This document shows, piece by piece, positions 42,183-51,707 of a DNA stretch of 64,000 nucleotides (positions within the stretch are counted from its first letter, which is position 1; each line of letters starts with the position of its first letter). The stretch covers positions 62,001 to 126,000 of the forward strand of contig NZ_JABBND010000015.1 of assembly GCF_012933465.1 (NCBI RefSeq). The letters run 5' to 3'. This stretch comes from Actinomycetospora sp. TBRC 11914 (GTDB taxonomy: Bacteria > Actinomycetota > Actinomycetes > Mycobacteriales > Pseudonocardiaceae). The notes beneath the pieces are model-generated. The model was given only the letters and a program-made list of their open reading frames with translations, was not told the origin of the DNA and did not search any database. Made by a program: the position numbers and the translations under genes.

Positions 42183-43477
42183 GCACGCCCGCGCCGTCGT
42201 TCACGGTGGAGGCGTTCCACAACGAGTACCTGCCCGACGGCGGCCGCGAGGTCGACGCCATCGTCTCGGTCACCGCCGCGGGCCTGGGCGGCGCGACGAC
42301 GAGCACCGACGCGGCCGAGGTGATCGTCATCGACTGCTCGGGCTCGATGGGCGACCCGGCCGCGAAGATCGGGGCCGCCCGTCGGGCGACCCGCGCCGCG
42401 CTCGACGCCCTCCCCGACGGCGTGGTGTTCGCGGTCGTGGCCGGGCGCCACGACGCGCGGATGGTCTTCCCGAGCTCCGAGCGCATGGTGGTCCTCGACC
42501 GCATCACCCGCCGCCAGGCCCACGCGGCGGTCGACCACCTGTCCCCCAGCGGCGGCACCGCGATCGGCACCTGGCTGCGGCTCGCGCAGCGGCTGCTCGC
42601 GCCCCACCCGCGCCGGCTGCGGCACGCGATCGTCCTGACCGACGGGCGCGACGAGCACGAGACCCCCGAGGACCTCGCCGCCGCCCTCGACGCCTGCGAC
42701 GGGGTGTTCACCTGCGACGCCCGCGGGATCGGCACCGACTGGGTGGTCGACGAGGTGCGCGGCATCGCGTCGCGGCTGCTCGGCACCGCCGACATCGTCG
42801 CCGAGCCCGGGCACCTCGCGGCCGACTTCGAGGGCATCGTCGGGCGGGCGATGGGCAAGGGCGCCGGCGACGTCGCGCTGCGGGTGTGGACGCCGCGCGG
42901 CGCGACCGTCACCTCGGTCAAGCAGGTCTCGCCCGCCGTCGAGGACCTCACCGACCGCCGCACCCCGGACCCGGCCAAGCCGCTGGTCGGGCTGTACCCG
43001 ACCGGGGCCTGGGGCGACGAGACCCGCGAGTACCACCTGCGGATCGCGCTCGACCCGCTCGCGACGGGCGAGGAGATCCTGGCGGCCCGGGTCGGGGTCG
43101 CCGCGCCGTCGGTCGCCGACGCGCCGCTGGGCGAGACGCGGGTGCGGGTGACCTGGACGCCCGACTCGGCGCTGTCCACCCGCCTCAACGGGCGCGTCGC
43201 CCACTACACCGGGCAGGCCGAGCTCGCCGAGGCCATCCAGGAGGGGCTCGACGCCCGCCGCACCGGCGACGTCCGCACCGCGACCGCCCGGCTCGGGCGC
43301 GCGGTCGCGCTGGCCGCCGCGTCCGGGCACGAGGAGACCTCGGCGCTGCTGGCCCGGGTGGTGGAGGTGGAGGACCCGGCCACCGGCCGTGTGCGGCTGC
43401 GTCGCGAGGTCACCGCGGCCGACGAGATGACCCTCGACGTCCGCTCCACCCGGACCGCGCGGGTGCGGGAGGGGTGA
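42179..43477 (+). CDS. Von Willebrand factor A-domain protein
   Basis: 432 residues. The vWA domain (about 45-215) has an intact MIDAS: DCSGSMG, the Thr of SGGTAIG and the Asp of LTDGRDEH, so it can bind a metal and a protein partner. The C-terminal half is beta-rich and then helical (GQAELAEAIQEGLDARRTGDVRTATARLGRAV). No signal peptide, so cytosolic. vWA proteins joined to PP2C and kinase genes recall the TerY-P triad described in tellurite/stress systems; here they are coupled to PknG. ATGA overlap at the start and GTGA at the end. Confidence 0.88.
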   Translation: MSTPAPSFTVEAFHNEYLPDGGREVDAIVSVTAAGLGGATTSTDAAEVIVIDCSGSMGDPAAKIGAARRATRAALDALPDGVVFAVVAGRHDARMVFPSSERMVVLDRITRRQAHAAVDHLSPSGGTAIGTWLRLAQRLLAPHPRRLRHAIVLTDGRDEHETPEDLAAALDACDGVFTCDARGIGTDWVVDEVRGIASRLLGTADIVAEPGHLAADFEGIVGRAMGKGAGDVALRVWTPRGATVTSVKQVSPAVEDLTDRRTPDPAKPLVGLYPTGAWGDETREYHLRIALDPLATGEEILAARVGVAAPSVADAPLGETRVRVTWTPDSALSTRLNGRVAHYTGQAELAEAIQEGLDARRTGDVRTATARLGRAVALAAASGHEETSALLARVVEVEDPATGRVRLRREVTAADEMTLDVRSTRTARVREG

Positions 43478-44202
43478 CCGTGCGGTGCCGCCACGGGCAC
43501 GACTCCGAGACCCCGGACTTCTGCGACGAGTGCGGCGTCCCGATCGAGGGGTCGGCGGAGAGCCCCGCGCCTCCGGCGGGCGCCGGCCCCGTGCCGGCCG
43601 CCCCGGCGGGTGAGGCCTCGTCGTACCCGGGTGAGGCGTGCCCGCTGTGCGGCAGCCCGCGCACCGGGCGGTTCTGCGAGGAGGACGGGCACGACTTCGT
43701 CGTCTCCGGGTCCGCGCCGGCCGCGCCGGCTGCGCCCGCTCCCGCCGCGCCGCCTGCACCCGCGACACCGGCGGCCACGCCGTCGGACGGCGACGGCTGG
43801 GTGGTCGCCGTCGAGGCGGACCGGCGCTACTACGAGAGCGTCGTGGCCCGCGAGGGACCCGACATCGCCGAGGTCACCTTCCCGAACTACTACCCGCGCG
43901 CGGAGATCCCGCTCGTCGGCGCCGAGATCCGGATCGGGCGCCGCCGGGTGCACGGATCGACCCCACCGCCGCAGGTCGACCTCGCCGGCCCGCCCCTCGA
44001 CCCCGGGGTGTCGCACCTGCACGCGGTGCTGCTCCCGCTGCCCGACGGCGACGGCTGGTCGGTCCTCGACCCCGGCTCCACCAACGGCACCACGGTCAAC
44101 TACTCGGACGACCCCATCGCCCTCGACACCGTGGTGCCGCTGCGCGAGGGCGACCGGGTGCACGTCGGCGCCTTCACCACCCTGGTGCTCGGCCGCCGCT
44201 GA
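43474..44202 (+). CDS. FHA-domain protein with N-terminal zinc-ribbon motifs
   Basis: 242 residues. Two Cys-rich modules come first (CRHGHDSETPDFCDECG at 5-21; CPLCGSPRTGRFCEEDGHDF at about 52-71), then an Ala/Pro linker and an FHA domain from about residue 140 with RIGRRR, VSHLHAVL and LDPGSTNGTTVN, the conserved phosphothreonine-binding residues. It is the last gene of the pknG operon and a natural reader of PknG phosphorylation. It lacks the N-terminal ETT motif of GarA/OdhI, so it is not their direct equivalent. It ends 4 bp from the convergent glycosyltransferase gene. Confidence 0.88.
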   Translation: MTVRCRHGHDSETPDFCDECGVPIEGSAESPAPPAGAGPVPAAPAGEASSYPGEACPLCGSPRTGRFCEEDGHDFVVSGSAPAAPAAPAPAAPPAPATPAATPSDGDGWVVAVEADRRYYESVVAREGPDIAEVTFPNYYPRAEIPLVGAEIRIGRRRVHGSTPPPQVDLAGPPLDPGVSHLHAVLLPLPDGDGWSVLDPGSTNGTTVNYSDDPIALDTVVPLREGDRVHVGAFTTLVLGRR

Positions 44203-44206
44203 GGCG

Positions 44207-45658
44207 TCACGTGGGCATGGCGTCGGCCTCGCGTGCCTCGTCGGCCTCGTCGGACTCCGTGGCGCGGCGGGCCGAGGGGAGCACCACCGCGGGGATGGCG
44301 GCCGGCCGGTCGAGACGCTGCGCGGGGACCACCGTGACCGTCTCGGGCGGCTCCGTCACCGGTTCGGCCACCTCGCGACGCTCGGGGCTGGTCCACCGGC
44401 CGTCCGAGCGACGCGCCATGCCCGGCACCAGGGTCCGGATCGCCAGGTAGGCGTCGATCAGGCGCATGAAGGGAAACGCCAGGAACGCCGCGAGGTAGCG
44501 CGTGTGGCGCTCGATCAGCACGACGACGCAGGTGAGCAGGAAGTCCGGGGCGAGGATGCCGAACAGGAGCGCCGGCAGGCTGAGGTGCGCGGCGAGGACG
44601 GCGTACAGCGGTCCCTCGACCGGCCAGGTCAGCGCGGCCGGCGTGATGTCCGGCAGGACCAGGACGAGGGCGAGCAGCGGCAGCAGGAGGAAGCTCACGG
44701 CGGCGGTGATCAGCTCGAGCAGCAGCAGGCAGAGCATGAGCCCGAAGAGGCTGGGGCGAGGTGGGAGCCGCCGCACCGTCTGCCAGAGGCCGAGCGACCA
44801 GCGGCGGGTCTGGCGGACGTAGTCGATGAGACGGTCGGGGTCCTGGGTCTCCGCCACCGCGTCGAGCGTGAAGCCGACCCGTCCGAGGTTGCGCCGGTAC
44901 AGCTCGAAGGTCATGTTGAAGTCCTCGATCACGAGCCCGGGCGGGTTCATGTCGATGAGCGGGAGGACCCTGGTCCGGTACATGCTCGCGAACCCCGGCA
45001 CGATGTGCGTGGCGTTGATCCGCGCCCAGGTCTGACCGAACTTGATCAACCGCTGGGTCAACGTGTAGATCCGCTGGCGGTGACAGGCGATGATCTTCCC
45101 GACGAGCGACAACCGTCGCCCGTCCCAGGCGCTCCGTACGGCTCCCGCGACCGCGGCGATCCCCTCGTCGGTGAACAGCGGCAGTGCGGCGTCGAAGTAG
45201 CCGGGCTGGACCCGGGTGTCGGCGTCGAGGAGGAGCACGAAGTCGAACCGCTCGACCAGCCCGAAGCGCTCGATGGCCTCCTCGAGCGCACCGGCCTTGC
45301 CGAGGTTGGTCGCGGTCGAGATGACGTGGACCCCCATCTGCTCCGCCAGCTCCACGGTCCGGTCGGTGGACCCGTCGGAGACGACGTGCACCTGGTCCGC
45401 CGGGACCAGCGCGGTGATCGCGGCGAGGCTCTCGGTGATCACCACCTCCTCGTTGTGGGCCGGCATGAGCACCGCGACCTGCGCGAGCTCGGGGACCGGA
45501 GGCGGCGCGGCGACCACCCCGCCGCCGCGCTTGCGGGCGCGACGGCGGCGCCACGCGGCGAGCGGGTGCTCGTCGACGAGCCGGCAGAGGCCGATGAGGC
45601 CCCAGATGGTGATGTTGAGCCCGACGATGCCCAGTGCGAGCAGCCAGACGGGGATCAT
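44207..45658 (-). CDS. Membrane glycosyltransferase family 2 (polysaccharide synthase type)
   Basis: 483 residues. An N-terminal transmembrane helix is followed by a GT2 catalytic domain: VLMPAHNEEVVI, the UDP-sugar DxD in LLLDADTRV, GFASMYRTRVL, an acceptor acid in IEDFN, and the QxxRW-like motif VRQTRRWSLGLW. Several further helices lie after residue 290. This is the layout of processive synthases such as IcaA/PgaC, HasA and cellulose synthases. GGAGG 6 nt upstream of the ATG at 45658. Last gene of the leftward polysaccharide operon, overlapping the GH18 gene by 4 bp. Confidence 0.88.
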   Translation of the reverse strand: MIPVWLLALGIVGLNITIWGLIGLCRLVDEHPLAAWRRRRARKRGGGVVAAPPPVPELAQVAVLMPAHNEEVVITESLAAITALVPADQVHVVSDGSTDRTVELAEQMGVHVISTATNLGKAGALEEAIERFGLVERFDFVLLLDADTRVQPGYFDAALPLFTDEGIAAVAGAVRSAWDGRRLSLVGKIIACHRQRIYTLTQRLIKFGQTWARINATHIVPGFASMYRTRVLPLIDMNPPGLVIEDFNMTFELYRRNLGRVGFTLDAVAETQDPDRLIDYVRQTRRWSLGLWQTVRRLPPRPSLFGLMLCLLLLELITAAVSFLLLPLLALVLVLPDITPAALTWPVEGPLYAVLAAHLSLPALLFGILAPDFLLTCVVVLIERHTRYLAAFLAFPFMRLIDAYLAIRTLVPGMARRSDGRWTSPERREVAEPVTEPPETVTVVPAQRLDRPAAIPAVVLPSARRATESDEADEAREADAMPT

Positions 45659-46854
45659 CCGGAACCTCCGGGTGCGCGTGACGTGGGTGGGGACTGGGTG
45701 TGCTGGGCGAGTCCGGCCCAGAGCGCCGGGTCCGGTGGGGCGTACATCCAGAGGAAGACCGCGTGCACGCCGAAGGAGTCCGCGACGGCGCGCTTGGCCT
45801 CGCCGCTGGCCGCGTTCTCGAACCACACCTCGTGCTGGGCGCCGTCCGCGCCCGTGTAGCGGAACCACGGCGACTGGCTCAGCGGATCCCACTGGACGGC
45901 GACGCCGTGCGACGAGGACAGCGCCATCGCCTGCGCGTACGAGATGGTGGTGCCCTTGTTCCCGACCCAGTCGTAGCCGGCCTGGTCGAGTCCCACCACG
46001 ATCTTCTCCGGGGGGATCACCGTGATCGCGTAGGCGAGCACGTCGTGCACCCAGCTGGCCGGCGCGACCGGACCGGGTGGCGAGGTCTCCCAGTGGTAGT
46101 CGTAGGTCATCAGCCGGACCTCGTCCGCGGCGGCGCCGATCGCGGCGTAGTCCTGGGCCACGTTGCGCTGGTCGTCGCCGGCGTCGTCGACCTTGGCGAA
46201 CAACGCGACCGACAACGTCTTGTGTGCCGCGTGCAAGGAACCGGCGAGCTGCTGGACGAAGGTCGTGAAGGACGTCCGGTCGCTGCCCTGCAGCTCCTCG
46301 TAGTCGAGGTCGATCCCCGCGTAGTCCTGGGAGATCGCCAGCTGGGTGATCGAGGCGATGTTGCGCGCCATCGTCGGCGGGTCGTGCAGGACCGGCGCCA
46401 CGGCGTCGTAGGAGAAGTCCCCGCCCACCATGTTGGACACGCTGGGCATCAGCGGGACCTTCATCGCGCGGAGCTTCGCCATCACCGCGGCCGCCGACGC
46501 GGTGTCCTGCCGCGGCACCGCCGACTGCACGGAACCGTTCTGGGCGAGGTTGTAGACCCACGGCGAGATCTCGTCGATCACCTGGGGATTGGCCTCCACC
46601 GCGGCAGCACCGGGACCCAGGTTCCAGTACGGGATCGAGGCGATCACGGTGTCGCGCCCGGGCGCGGCGGCCGCGACGGGGGTCGCGGCGCTGCGGGAGC
46701 CGCTGTCGGTCATCACCGCCACCCCCGCCCCGAGGGCCACGATCGCGGCGAGCGCGAGCGCGACGACCAGGAGGCGGTCCTGGCGGCGCTGTGGTGCGGC
46801 ATGCACACCCCTCCTTCCGGAGTCGGTGAGGTGGATTCCCCAGGCGGCGGTCAT
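45655..46854 (-). CDS. GH18-family (chitinase-like/YaaH-like) membrane-anchored hydrolase
   Basis: 399 residues. One N-terminal membrane anchor (about 28-50, RLLVVALALAAIVALGAGVAV) and then a GH18 barrel with SIPYWNLGPGAA, the catalytic DXXDXDXE-type motif in GIDLDYEEL, RLMTYDYHWE, and a late LWMYAPP. GH18 enzymes cleave beta-linked N-acetylglucosamine polymers, so it may trim or release the operon's product. ATG overlaps the stop of the epimerase gene upstream. Confidence 0.87.
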   Translation of the reverse strand: MTAAWGIHLTDSGRRGVHAAPQRRQDRLLVVALALAAIVALGAGVAVMTDSGSRSAATPVAAAAPGRDTVIASIPYWNLGPGAAAVEANPQVIDEISPWVYNLAQNGSVQSAVPRQDTASAAAVMAKLRAMKVPLMPSVSNMVGGDFSYDAVAPVLHDPPTMARNIASITQLAISQDYAGIDLDYEELQGSDRTSFTTFVQQLAGSLHAAHKTLSVALFAKVDDAGDDQRNVAQDYAAIGAAADEVRLMTYDYHWETSPPGPVAPASWVHDVLAYAITVIPPEKIVVGLDQAGYDWVGNKGTTISYAQAMALSSSHGVAVQWDPLSQSPWFRYTGADGAQHEVWFENAASGEAKRAVADSFGVHAVFLWMYAPPDPALWAGLAQHTQSPPTSRAPGGSG

Positions 46855-47837
46855 GCCGGCCGGGTCATCGCCGGGCGTCGTCCGAGCTGGTCAGCGACGA
46901 CGGAGTCGATGACGTCGTCGAGGTCGCGGGCGGGACGGAAACCGAGGAGCCACTCGGCGAGCCCGCAGTCCGGCACGCGCCGCTGGAGGTCCTCGTAGCC
47001 GCGGCCGTAGATCTCCTCGTAGGTGTGCCGCTCGATCGTGCTGGACGATCCGGTGCGGGCGATGACCCGCCTCGCGAGCTCGTCGATGCTGACCGGTTCG
47101 CTCCGTCCGATGTTGACCGCCCGACCCGTCGCCTCGTCGCAGGCGGCGAGCGCGACGAGGGCGGGCACCACGTCGAGGACGTGGCAGAAGCAGCGGATCT
47201 GCTCGCCGGAGCCGAAGACCGTGAGGGGCTCCCCCGCCAGCGCCTGGGCGACGAAGCGCGGCACCACCATCCCGTACAGGCCGGTCTGTCGCGGTCCGAC
47301 CGTGTTGAACAGCCGCGCGATGACCCCGTGCATGCCGAACGCCTCCACGGAGGCGGACACGAGACTCTCGTCGAGCGCCTTGGCCTCGGAGTACGACCAG
47401 CGGTGCATCAGCGGCGAGCCGACGATCCGGTCGTCGTCCTCGCGGAGACCGATCTTGGTGTTCTTGCCGTACACCTCGCTGCTCGAGGCCACGAGCAACC
47501 GCGCCCCGTGCCGGCGGGCGGCCTCGAGCACGACGTCGGTCCCGTGGACGTTGACCCGGATGCCCTCGACGGTGCGGTCGCGGACCACGAACGCGCCGAC
47601 CGCGGCCGCGAGGTGGAAGACCGTGTCGGCGCCCGCGGTGAGGTCGTCGACGAGGTCGGCGTCGAGCACCGACCCGCGGTGGAACTGCAGGGCCGGGTGG
47701 TCGGACACCTCGCGCAGGTTGTCGATCGAACCGGTGCTGAGGTCGTCGAGCGCGACGACCTCGTGCCCGACCTCGAGGAGGTGCTCCACGAGGTGGGAGC
47801 CGATGAACCCGGCGGCGCCGGTGACGAACGCGCGCAT
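46851..47837 (-). CDS. NAD-dependent epimerase/dehydratase (nucleotide-sugar SDR)
   Basis: 328 residues. Extended SDR with GAAGFIGSHLVEHLL, the catalytic SYSEAKALDES (Tyr and Lys), SSEVYGKNT and NTVGPRQTG. Close in appearance to UDP-glucuronate decarboxylase, UDP-galactose 4-epimerase and dTDP-glucose dehydratase-type enzymes; the exact reaction is not clear. With the nucleotide-sugar dehydrogenase at 53036 it could supply a uronic acid or pentose precursor. TGATG junction with the gene upstream. Confidence 0.87.
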   Translation of the reverse strand: MRAFVTGAAGFIGSHLVEHLLEVGHEVVALDDLSTGSIDNLREVSDHPALQFHRGSVLDADLVDDLTAGADTVFHLAAAVGAFVVRDRTVEGIRVNVHGTDVVLEAARRHGARLLVASSSEVYGKNTKIGLREDDDRIVGSPLMHRWSYSEAKALDESLVSASVEAFGMHGVIARLFNTVGPRQTGLYGMVVPRFVAQALAGEPLTVFGSGEQIRCFCHVLDVVPALVALAACDEATGRAVNIGRSEPVSIDELARRVIARTGSSSTIERHTYEEIYGRGYEDLQRRVPDCGLAEWLLGFRPARDLDDVIDSVVADQLGRRPAMTRPA

Positions 47838-49030
47838 CAGGCACCCCCCACCAGGGTCCGCGGGGTGGAGGCCGGCCTCCGGCCGTCGGCGGCCCGGGGC
47901 GGTGGGACGACGTCCCCGAGGACCTCGGTGACACCGACCAGCGGACGGCGCCGGGAGTCGAGCCGCTCGTAGAGCTCGTCGATGCGCTCGGTCACCGCGG
48001 TCATCCCGTAGTGCGCCATGACCGCCGGCTCGCTGCGTCGCGGCGACGGGGACGCGAGCTCGTCCGCGATCGCCTCCCGCATGCCGCCGACCTCCCCGGG
48101 CACCTGGCGGGCGCGGTCCGTCGCGATGCCCGCGAGGGCGGGGCAGGTGGTGTAGAGCGCCCGGACGCCGTTGGTGAGGGCCTCGAGGACCGACAGGCCG
48201 AAGGTCTCCTGCTCGGAGCTCGCGATGAAGAGGTCCAGCGCCGAGAGCACCCCCGCGACGTCGTGCCGCTCGCCGGCGAACGTCACGTACGGCGCGGCCC
48301 CGCTCTCCCGGGCGACCTGCTCGAGGTGGGCCCGCTCGGCGCCGTCGCCGACCACGAGGAGCCGGACCGTCGGGCCGAGCAGCGGCGCGGCGGCCTCGAT
48401 GACCATGTCGAACCGCTTGTTCGGGTCGAGGCGCCCGAGGACGCCGATCACGGTGGCGGACGAGGGCAGCTCCAGCTGGTCGCGGACCTCCGCCCCGGCG
48501 ACCGGGTCGGCGGCGACCCGGTCGAGGTCGAGGCCGTTGGGGATGATCTCGATCTTGCGGGCCGACACGCCCCAGCGCACCAGCCGGTCCCGGACCGCCG
48601 TGGAGACCGCGATGGTGACGTCGGAGCAGATGTCGCTGGCCAGGTAGAGCGCGCGCACGCCGCGGGTCATCCGGCGGCGCTCGAGGTGGGTCTCGCCGAT
48701 CGAGTGCTCCGTGGTGACGACGATCGGGACGCCGGCCAGGCGGGCGGCGAGCCGGCCGTAGATGCACGAGCGGTAGAGGTGGACGTGCACCACGTCGTAG
48801 CGGCCACGTCGCATCAGCCCGGCGAGGTGGAGCAGTGCGGGGAGCTCGGTGTTCCTGGTCATTCCCAGGTCCCGCACCCGACCACCGTCGCGGATGATCA
48901 TGTCCGCCACCGGGCCGGGGTTGTAGAGCGTGACCACGTCCGCGTCGTGCCGGGTGTGCCGCAGCAACGACCGCAACTGGAGCTCGGCGCCGCCGACGCC
49001 GAGGCCGGTGATGACGTGCAGGACCTTCAC
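47837..49030 (-). CDS. Glycosyltransferase family 4
   Basis: 397 residues, GT-B fold. It starts VKVLHVITGLGVGGAELQL, the typical GT4 N-terminus, and has the nucleotide-sugar region IPNGLDLDRV, IGVLGRLDPNKRFDMVIEAA, VVGDGAERAHLE and ASSEQETFGLSVLEAL (EX7E motif). Likely cytosolic, adding a sugar to the lipid-linked repeat unit. GTG start overlapping the stop of the phosphoglycosyltransferase by 4 bp. Confidence 0.9.
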   Translation of the reverse strand: MKVLHVITGLGVGGAELQLRSLLRHTRHDADVVTLYNPGPVADMIIRDGGRVRDLGMTRNTELPALLHLAGLMRRGRYDVVHVHLYRSCIYGRLAARLAGVPIVVTTEHSIGETHLERRRMTRGVRALYLASDICSDVTIAVSTAVRDRLVRWGVSARKIEIIPNGLDLDRVAADPVAGAEVRDQLELPSSATVIGVLGRLDPNKRFDMVIEAAAPLLGPTVRLLVVGDGAERAHLEQVARESGAAPYVTFAGERHDVAGVLSALDLFIASSEQETFGLSVLEALTNGVRALYTTCPALAGIATDRARQVPGEVGGMREAIADELASPSPRRSEPAVMAHYGMTAVTERIDELYERLDSRRRPLVGVTEVLGDVVPPPRAADGRRPASTPRTLVGGA

Positions 49031-50496
49031 GGATGACCTCCGGTGGTGTGGGGTGCGCGGGCGGGCGCCGCCGGCAGGGCGGCGAGGGTGCGGAGCAGGA
49101 TGACGGCGTCGAGCCAGAGCGAGCGGTACTCGACGTACTGGGAGTCGAAGCGGGCCCGGTCGTCGAGCGAGGTGTCGCCGCACAGGCCGTGGACCTGCGC
49201 CCAGCCGGTGAGGCCCGCCCGGACGCGGAGCCGGTCGAGGTAGCCGGGGACCGTGCGGGCGAACAGGGCGGCGAACACGGGGCGCTCGGGTCGCGGCCCG
49301 ACGAGGGCGAGGTCGCCGCGCAGCACCCCGAGCAGTTGGGGAAGCTCGTCGACGTGGGTGCGGCGCAGCAGCCGGCCCCAGGGCGTGACTCCTCGGTCGG
49401 GGACGGCCCATCCCTGCTCGCCGTCGCCCACGACCGACCGCAGCTTGACGACGCGGACGGGCACGCCCGCCCGGCCGACCCGCCACTGCCGGAAGAACGC
49501 GGGTCCCGGGCCCGCGAGCCGGCCCGGGCCGCCGAGCAGGGCGGCGAGCAGGACGAGCGGCCCGGTCAGCACGAGCAGCACCGACGCGATCAGCACCTCG
49601 CCGGTACGGCCCAGCCGTCGCGTCGGCGAGGCGTCGTCGGGGATCGGGCGCAGCGGGACGAGCGCGGTGCCCCACAGGTCGTCGAGACGGCCGAGGGGGA
49701 CGTCCAGGCCGCTGCGCGGCAGCCGGGGCACCACCCACACGCGAGCGCCCGCCTCGCGGGCGGCCCGCACGGCGTCCTCGAGCGCGACGGGTGGGAGCGC
49801 GGGCGGCGGCACCGGACCCGGCACCGCCTCCTCCGGAGCGGCGGGCTCCTGGGCGGCCGGGAAGGCCACCACCACCCGCCGGACGCCGAGGCGCCGGACG
49901 AGGTCGGGCAGGTCGGCCACCCGTCCGAGCCAGGCCGGTCCCGCGTCCCCGACGACGGCCGCGCCGGCGTCGTCGAGGATCCCGAGCGGGTGGAGGCCCA
50001 GCTCGGGTCGGGCACGCATCAGGCCCGCGAGACGCAGCCCCGTCGGTCCCGCCCCGACCACCAGCGCGGGCTCCCCGCCGGTGCGGCGGCGGCGCCGCCG
50101 CTGCGCCACCCCGAGGCCGGCACGCACCGCCGCGACCAGCACCCCGGCCGCCGCGACGGCGGCGACGGGCACCCACGGTGCGGCCGACCGGTCGGCGAGC
50201 AGGACCAGCAGCGGCAACGGCAGGGCCGTGGCGGCGACCAGCCGCGGCACGCGGGGGCCGACCAGCGTGGTGATCCGCGGGCGGTACGAGCCGTCCGCGG
50301 CGAGCACGCCGACCACCACCAGGCCGTAACCGATCGCGAGGACACCGGGCACCCCGACCAGGGCGGCGGCCACCGCGGCCGCCGCGCCGTCGAGGACCCC
50401 GACCAGCACGGCGACCCCGTCGGCCCGCGCGGGGGCGCGCGGCGGCGTGCGCGGCTCCCGCCGCGCCGCCTTCTCCTCCGGGGCGGCCGTCATCAC
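49027..50496 (-). CDS. Polyprenyl phosphate sugar-phosphate transferase (initiating enzyme)
   Basis: About 489 residues. Several N-terminal helices (30-130), a Rossmann-like middle (ALVVGAGPTGLRLAGLM), and a C-terminal bacterial sugar transferase domain with VKLRSV, WGRLLRRTHVDELPQLLGVLRGDLALVGPRPERP and GLTGWAQVHG, as in WbaP/WcaJ/CpsE. It starts polymer synthesis by placing sugar-1-phosphate on undecaprenyl phosphate. The GTG at 50496 gives a GTGA overlap; the ATG at 50493 is an equal alternative. Confidence 0.9.
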   Translation of the reverse strand: MMTAAPEEKAARREPRTPPRAPARADGVAVLVGVLDGAAAAVAAALVGVPGVLAIGYGLVVVGVLAADGSYRPRITTLVGPRVPRLVAATALPLPLLVLLADRSAAPWVPVAAVAAAGVLVAAVRAGLGVAQRRRRRRTGGEPALVVGAGPTGLRLAGLMRARPELGLHPLGILDDAGAAVVGDAGPAWLGRVADLPDLVRRLGVRRVVVAFPAAQEPAAPEEAVPGPVPPPALPPVALEDAVRAAREAGARVWVVPRLPRSGLDVPLGRLDDLWGTALVPLRPIPDDASPTRRLGRTGEVLIASVLLVLTGPLVLLAALLGGPGRLAGPGPAFFRQWRVGRAGVPVRVVKLRSVVGDGEQGWAVPDRGVTPWGRLLRRTHVDELPQLLGVLRGDLALVGPRPERPVFAALFARTVPGYLDRLRVRAGLTGWAQVHGLCGDTSLDDRARFDSQYVEYRSLWLDAVILLRTLAALPAAPARAPHTTGGHP

Positions 50497-51707
50497 GCCA
50501 CCGGGGCCGGCGTGGGCGTCGAGGCGACGATGCTGCGCGCCGCCGCCTTCGCGGCGTGCGCGGAGCCGTAGGCGAAGCGCATGACGGGGCCGAGGCTCGG
50601 GGTGACCGCCGGGCCGCAGAAGTACAGGCCGGGGACCGAGGAGCGGTAGTCCGCGGTCACGGACGGGGTACTGCCCAGCATGGTGATGCGGGAGCGCAGG
50701 CCCGGCTCGAGGAAGCCCATCCGGGACAGGTCGATCCGGTACCCGGTGCCCGCCAGGACGTGCTCGGCGTGCAGCACCCGCTGCCGACCCGAGGCGTCGC
50801 GCAGGTCCAGGCGCACCTCGTCGCCGTCGACCTCCGCGCCCGTGAGGCGGTGTCCGGTGAGGATCGGCACGACGCCCTCGACCCGTGGGCGCAGCCAGTA
50901 GGCCCCGGCGGGCCCGAGCGCCGACCGGGCGCGCGACAACCGCACGTTGTCGGGCAGGCGGTGGTAGAGGTCGGGCCGGTTGGAGTAGAACCAGGTGCCC
51001 CAGCCGGAACCGAGCGGCGCTTCGGGCTCCCGCAGCCGCCGCCAGAGCGACCGCTGCGCGGCGAGCGGCTCACCGTTCCAGGCGATCTGCTCCGCCCGTG
51101 CCACCAGGCGGGTGTCCGCGCCGGCCTCGTGGAGCAGGGCCGCGCTCTCCAGGGCGGCCTGCCCCGCGCCGAGCACCACGACCCGGCGCCCGGAGAACTC
51201 GGCCATGTCGCTCTGGTCGCTGGTGTGCGAGACCAGCCGTGCGGGCAGGCCGGCCAGCTCCGGCGGCAGCGCCGCGGCGCCGGTGAGGCCGACGGCGACG
51301 ACCACCTGGGGGGCGTGCACGACCTCGCCGTCGGCGAGCTCCACCCGGAAACCGCGCTCGTCCTGGGCCAGTCCGACCACCGGGGTGTCCTCGAGGTCGG
51401 GCAGGAGCTCCCGGGCGAACCACTCCCCGTAGGCGACGAACGTGTCGAGCGCGACCGGCACCCCGTAATGGGCGTAGGGGGTCTCGGTCCGGCGGCAGTA
51501 CGCCTCGAGGGTGTGGGTGCCCCGGGGGTCGGAGAGGCTCGAGGCGAACCCCTGCGACTTGAGGAACATCCCCTTCGGCATCGTCTTCCACGCCTGCATG
51601 GCGCTGCCGAACTGTCGGACCCGCAGCCCGGTCGGGGCCAGGTGGGCCCCGAGCGACAGACCGTAGGGGCCGGCGCCGATGATCACGACATCGGTGCGGT
51701 CCTGCAT
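50493..51707 (-). other. Possible internal translation start giving the FAD oxidoreductase alone
   Basis: ATG at 51707 with GGGGAGGACACCACC directly upstream and a standard flavoprotein N-terminus (MQDRTDVVIIGAGPYG) would yield 404 residues. It is in the same frame as the ATP-grasp gene, which has no stop before it. Confidence 0.5.
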
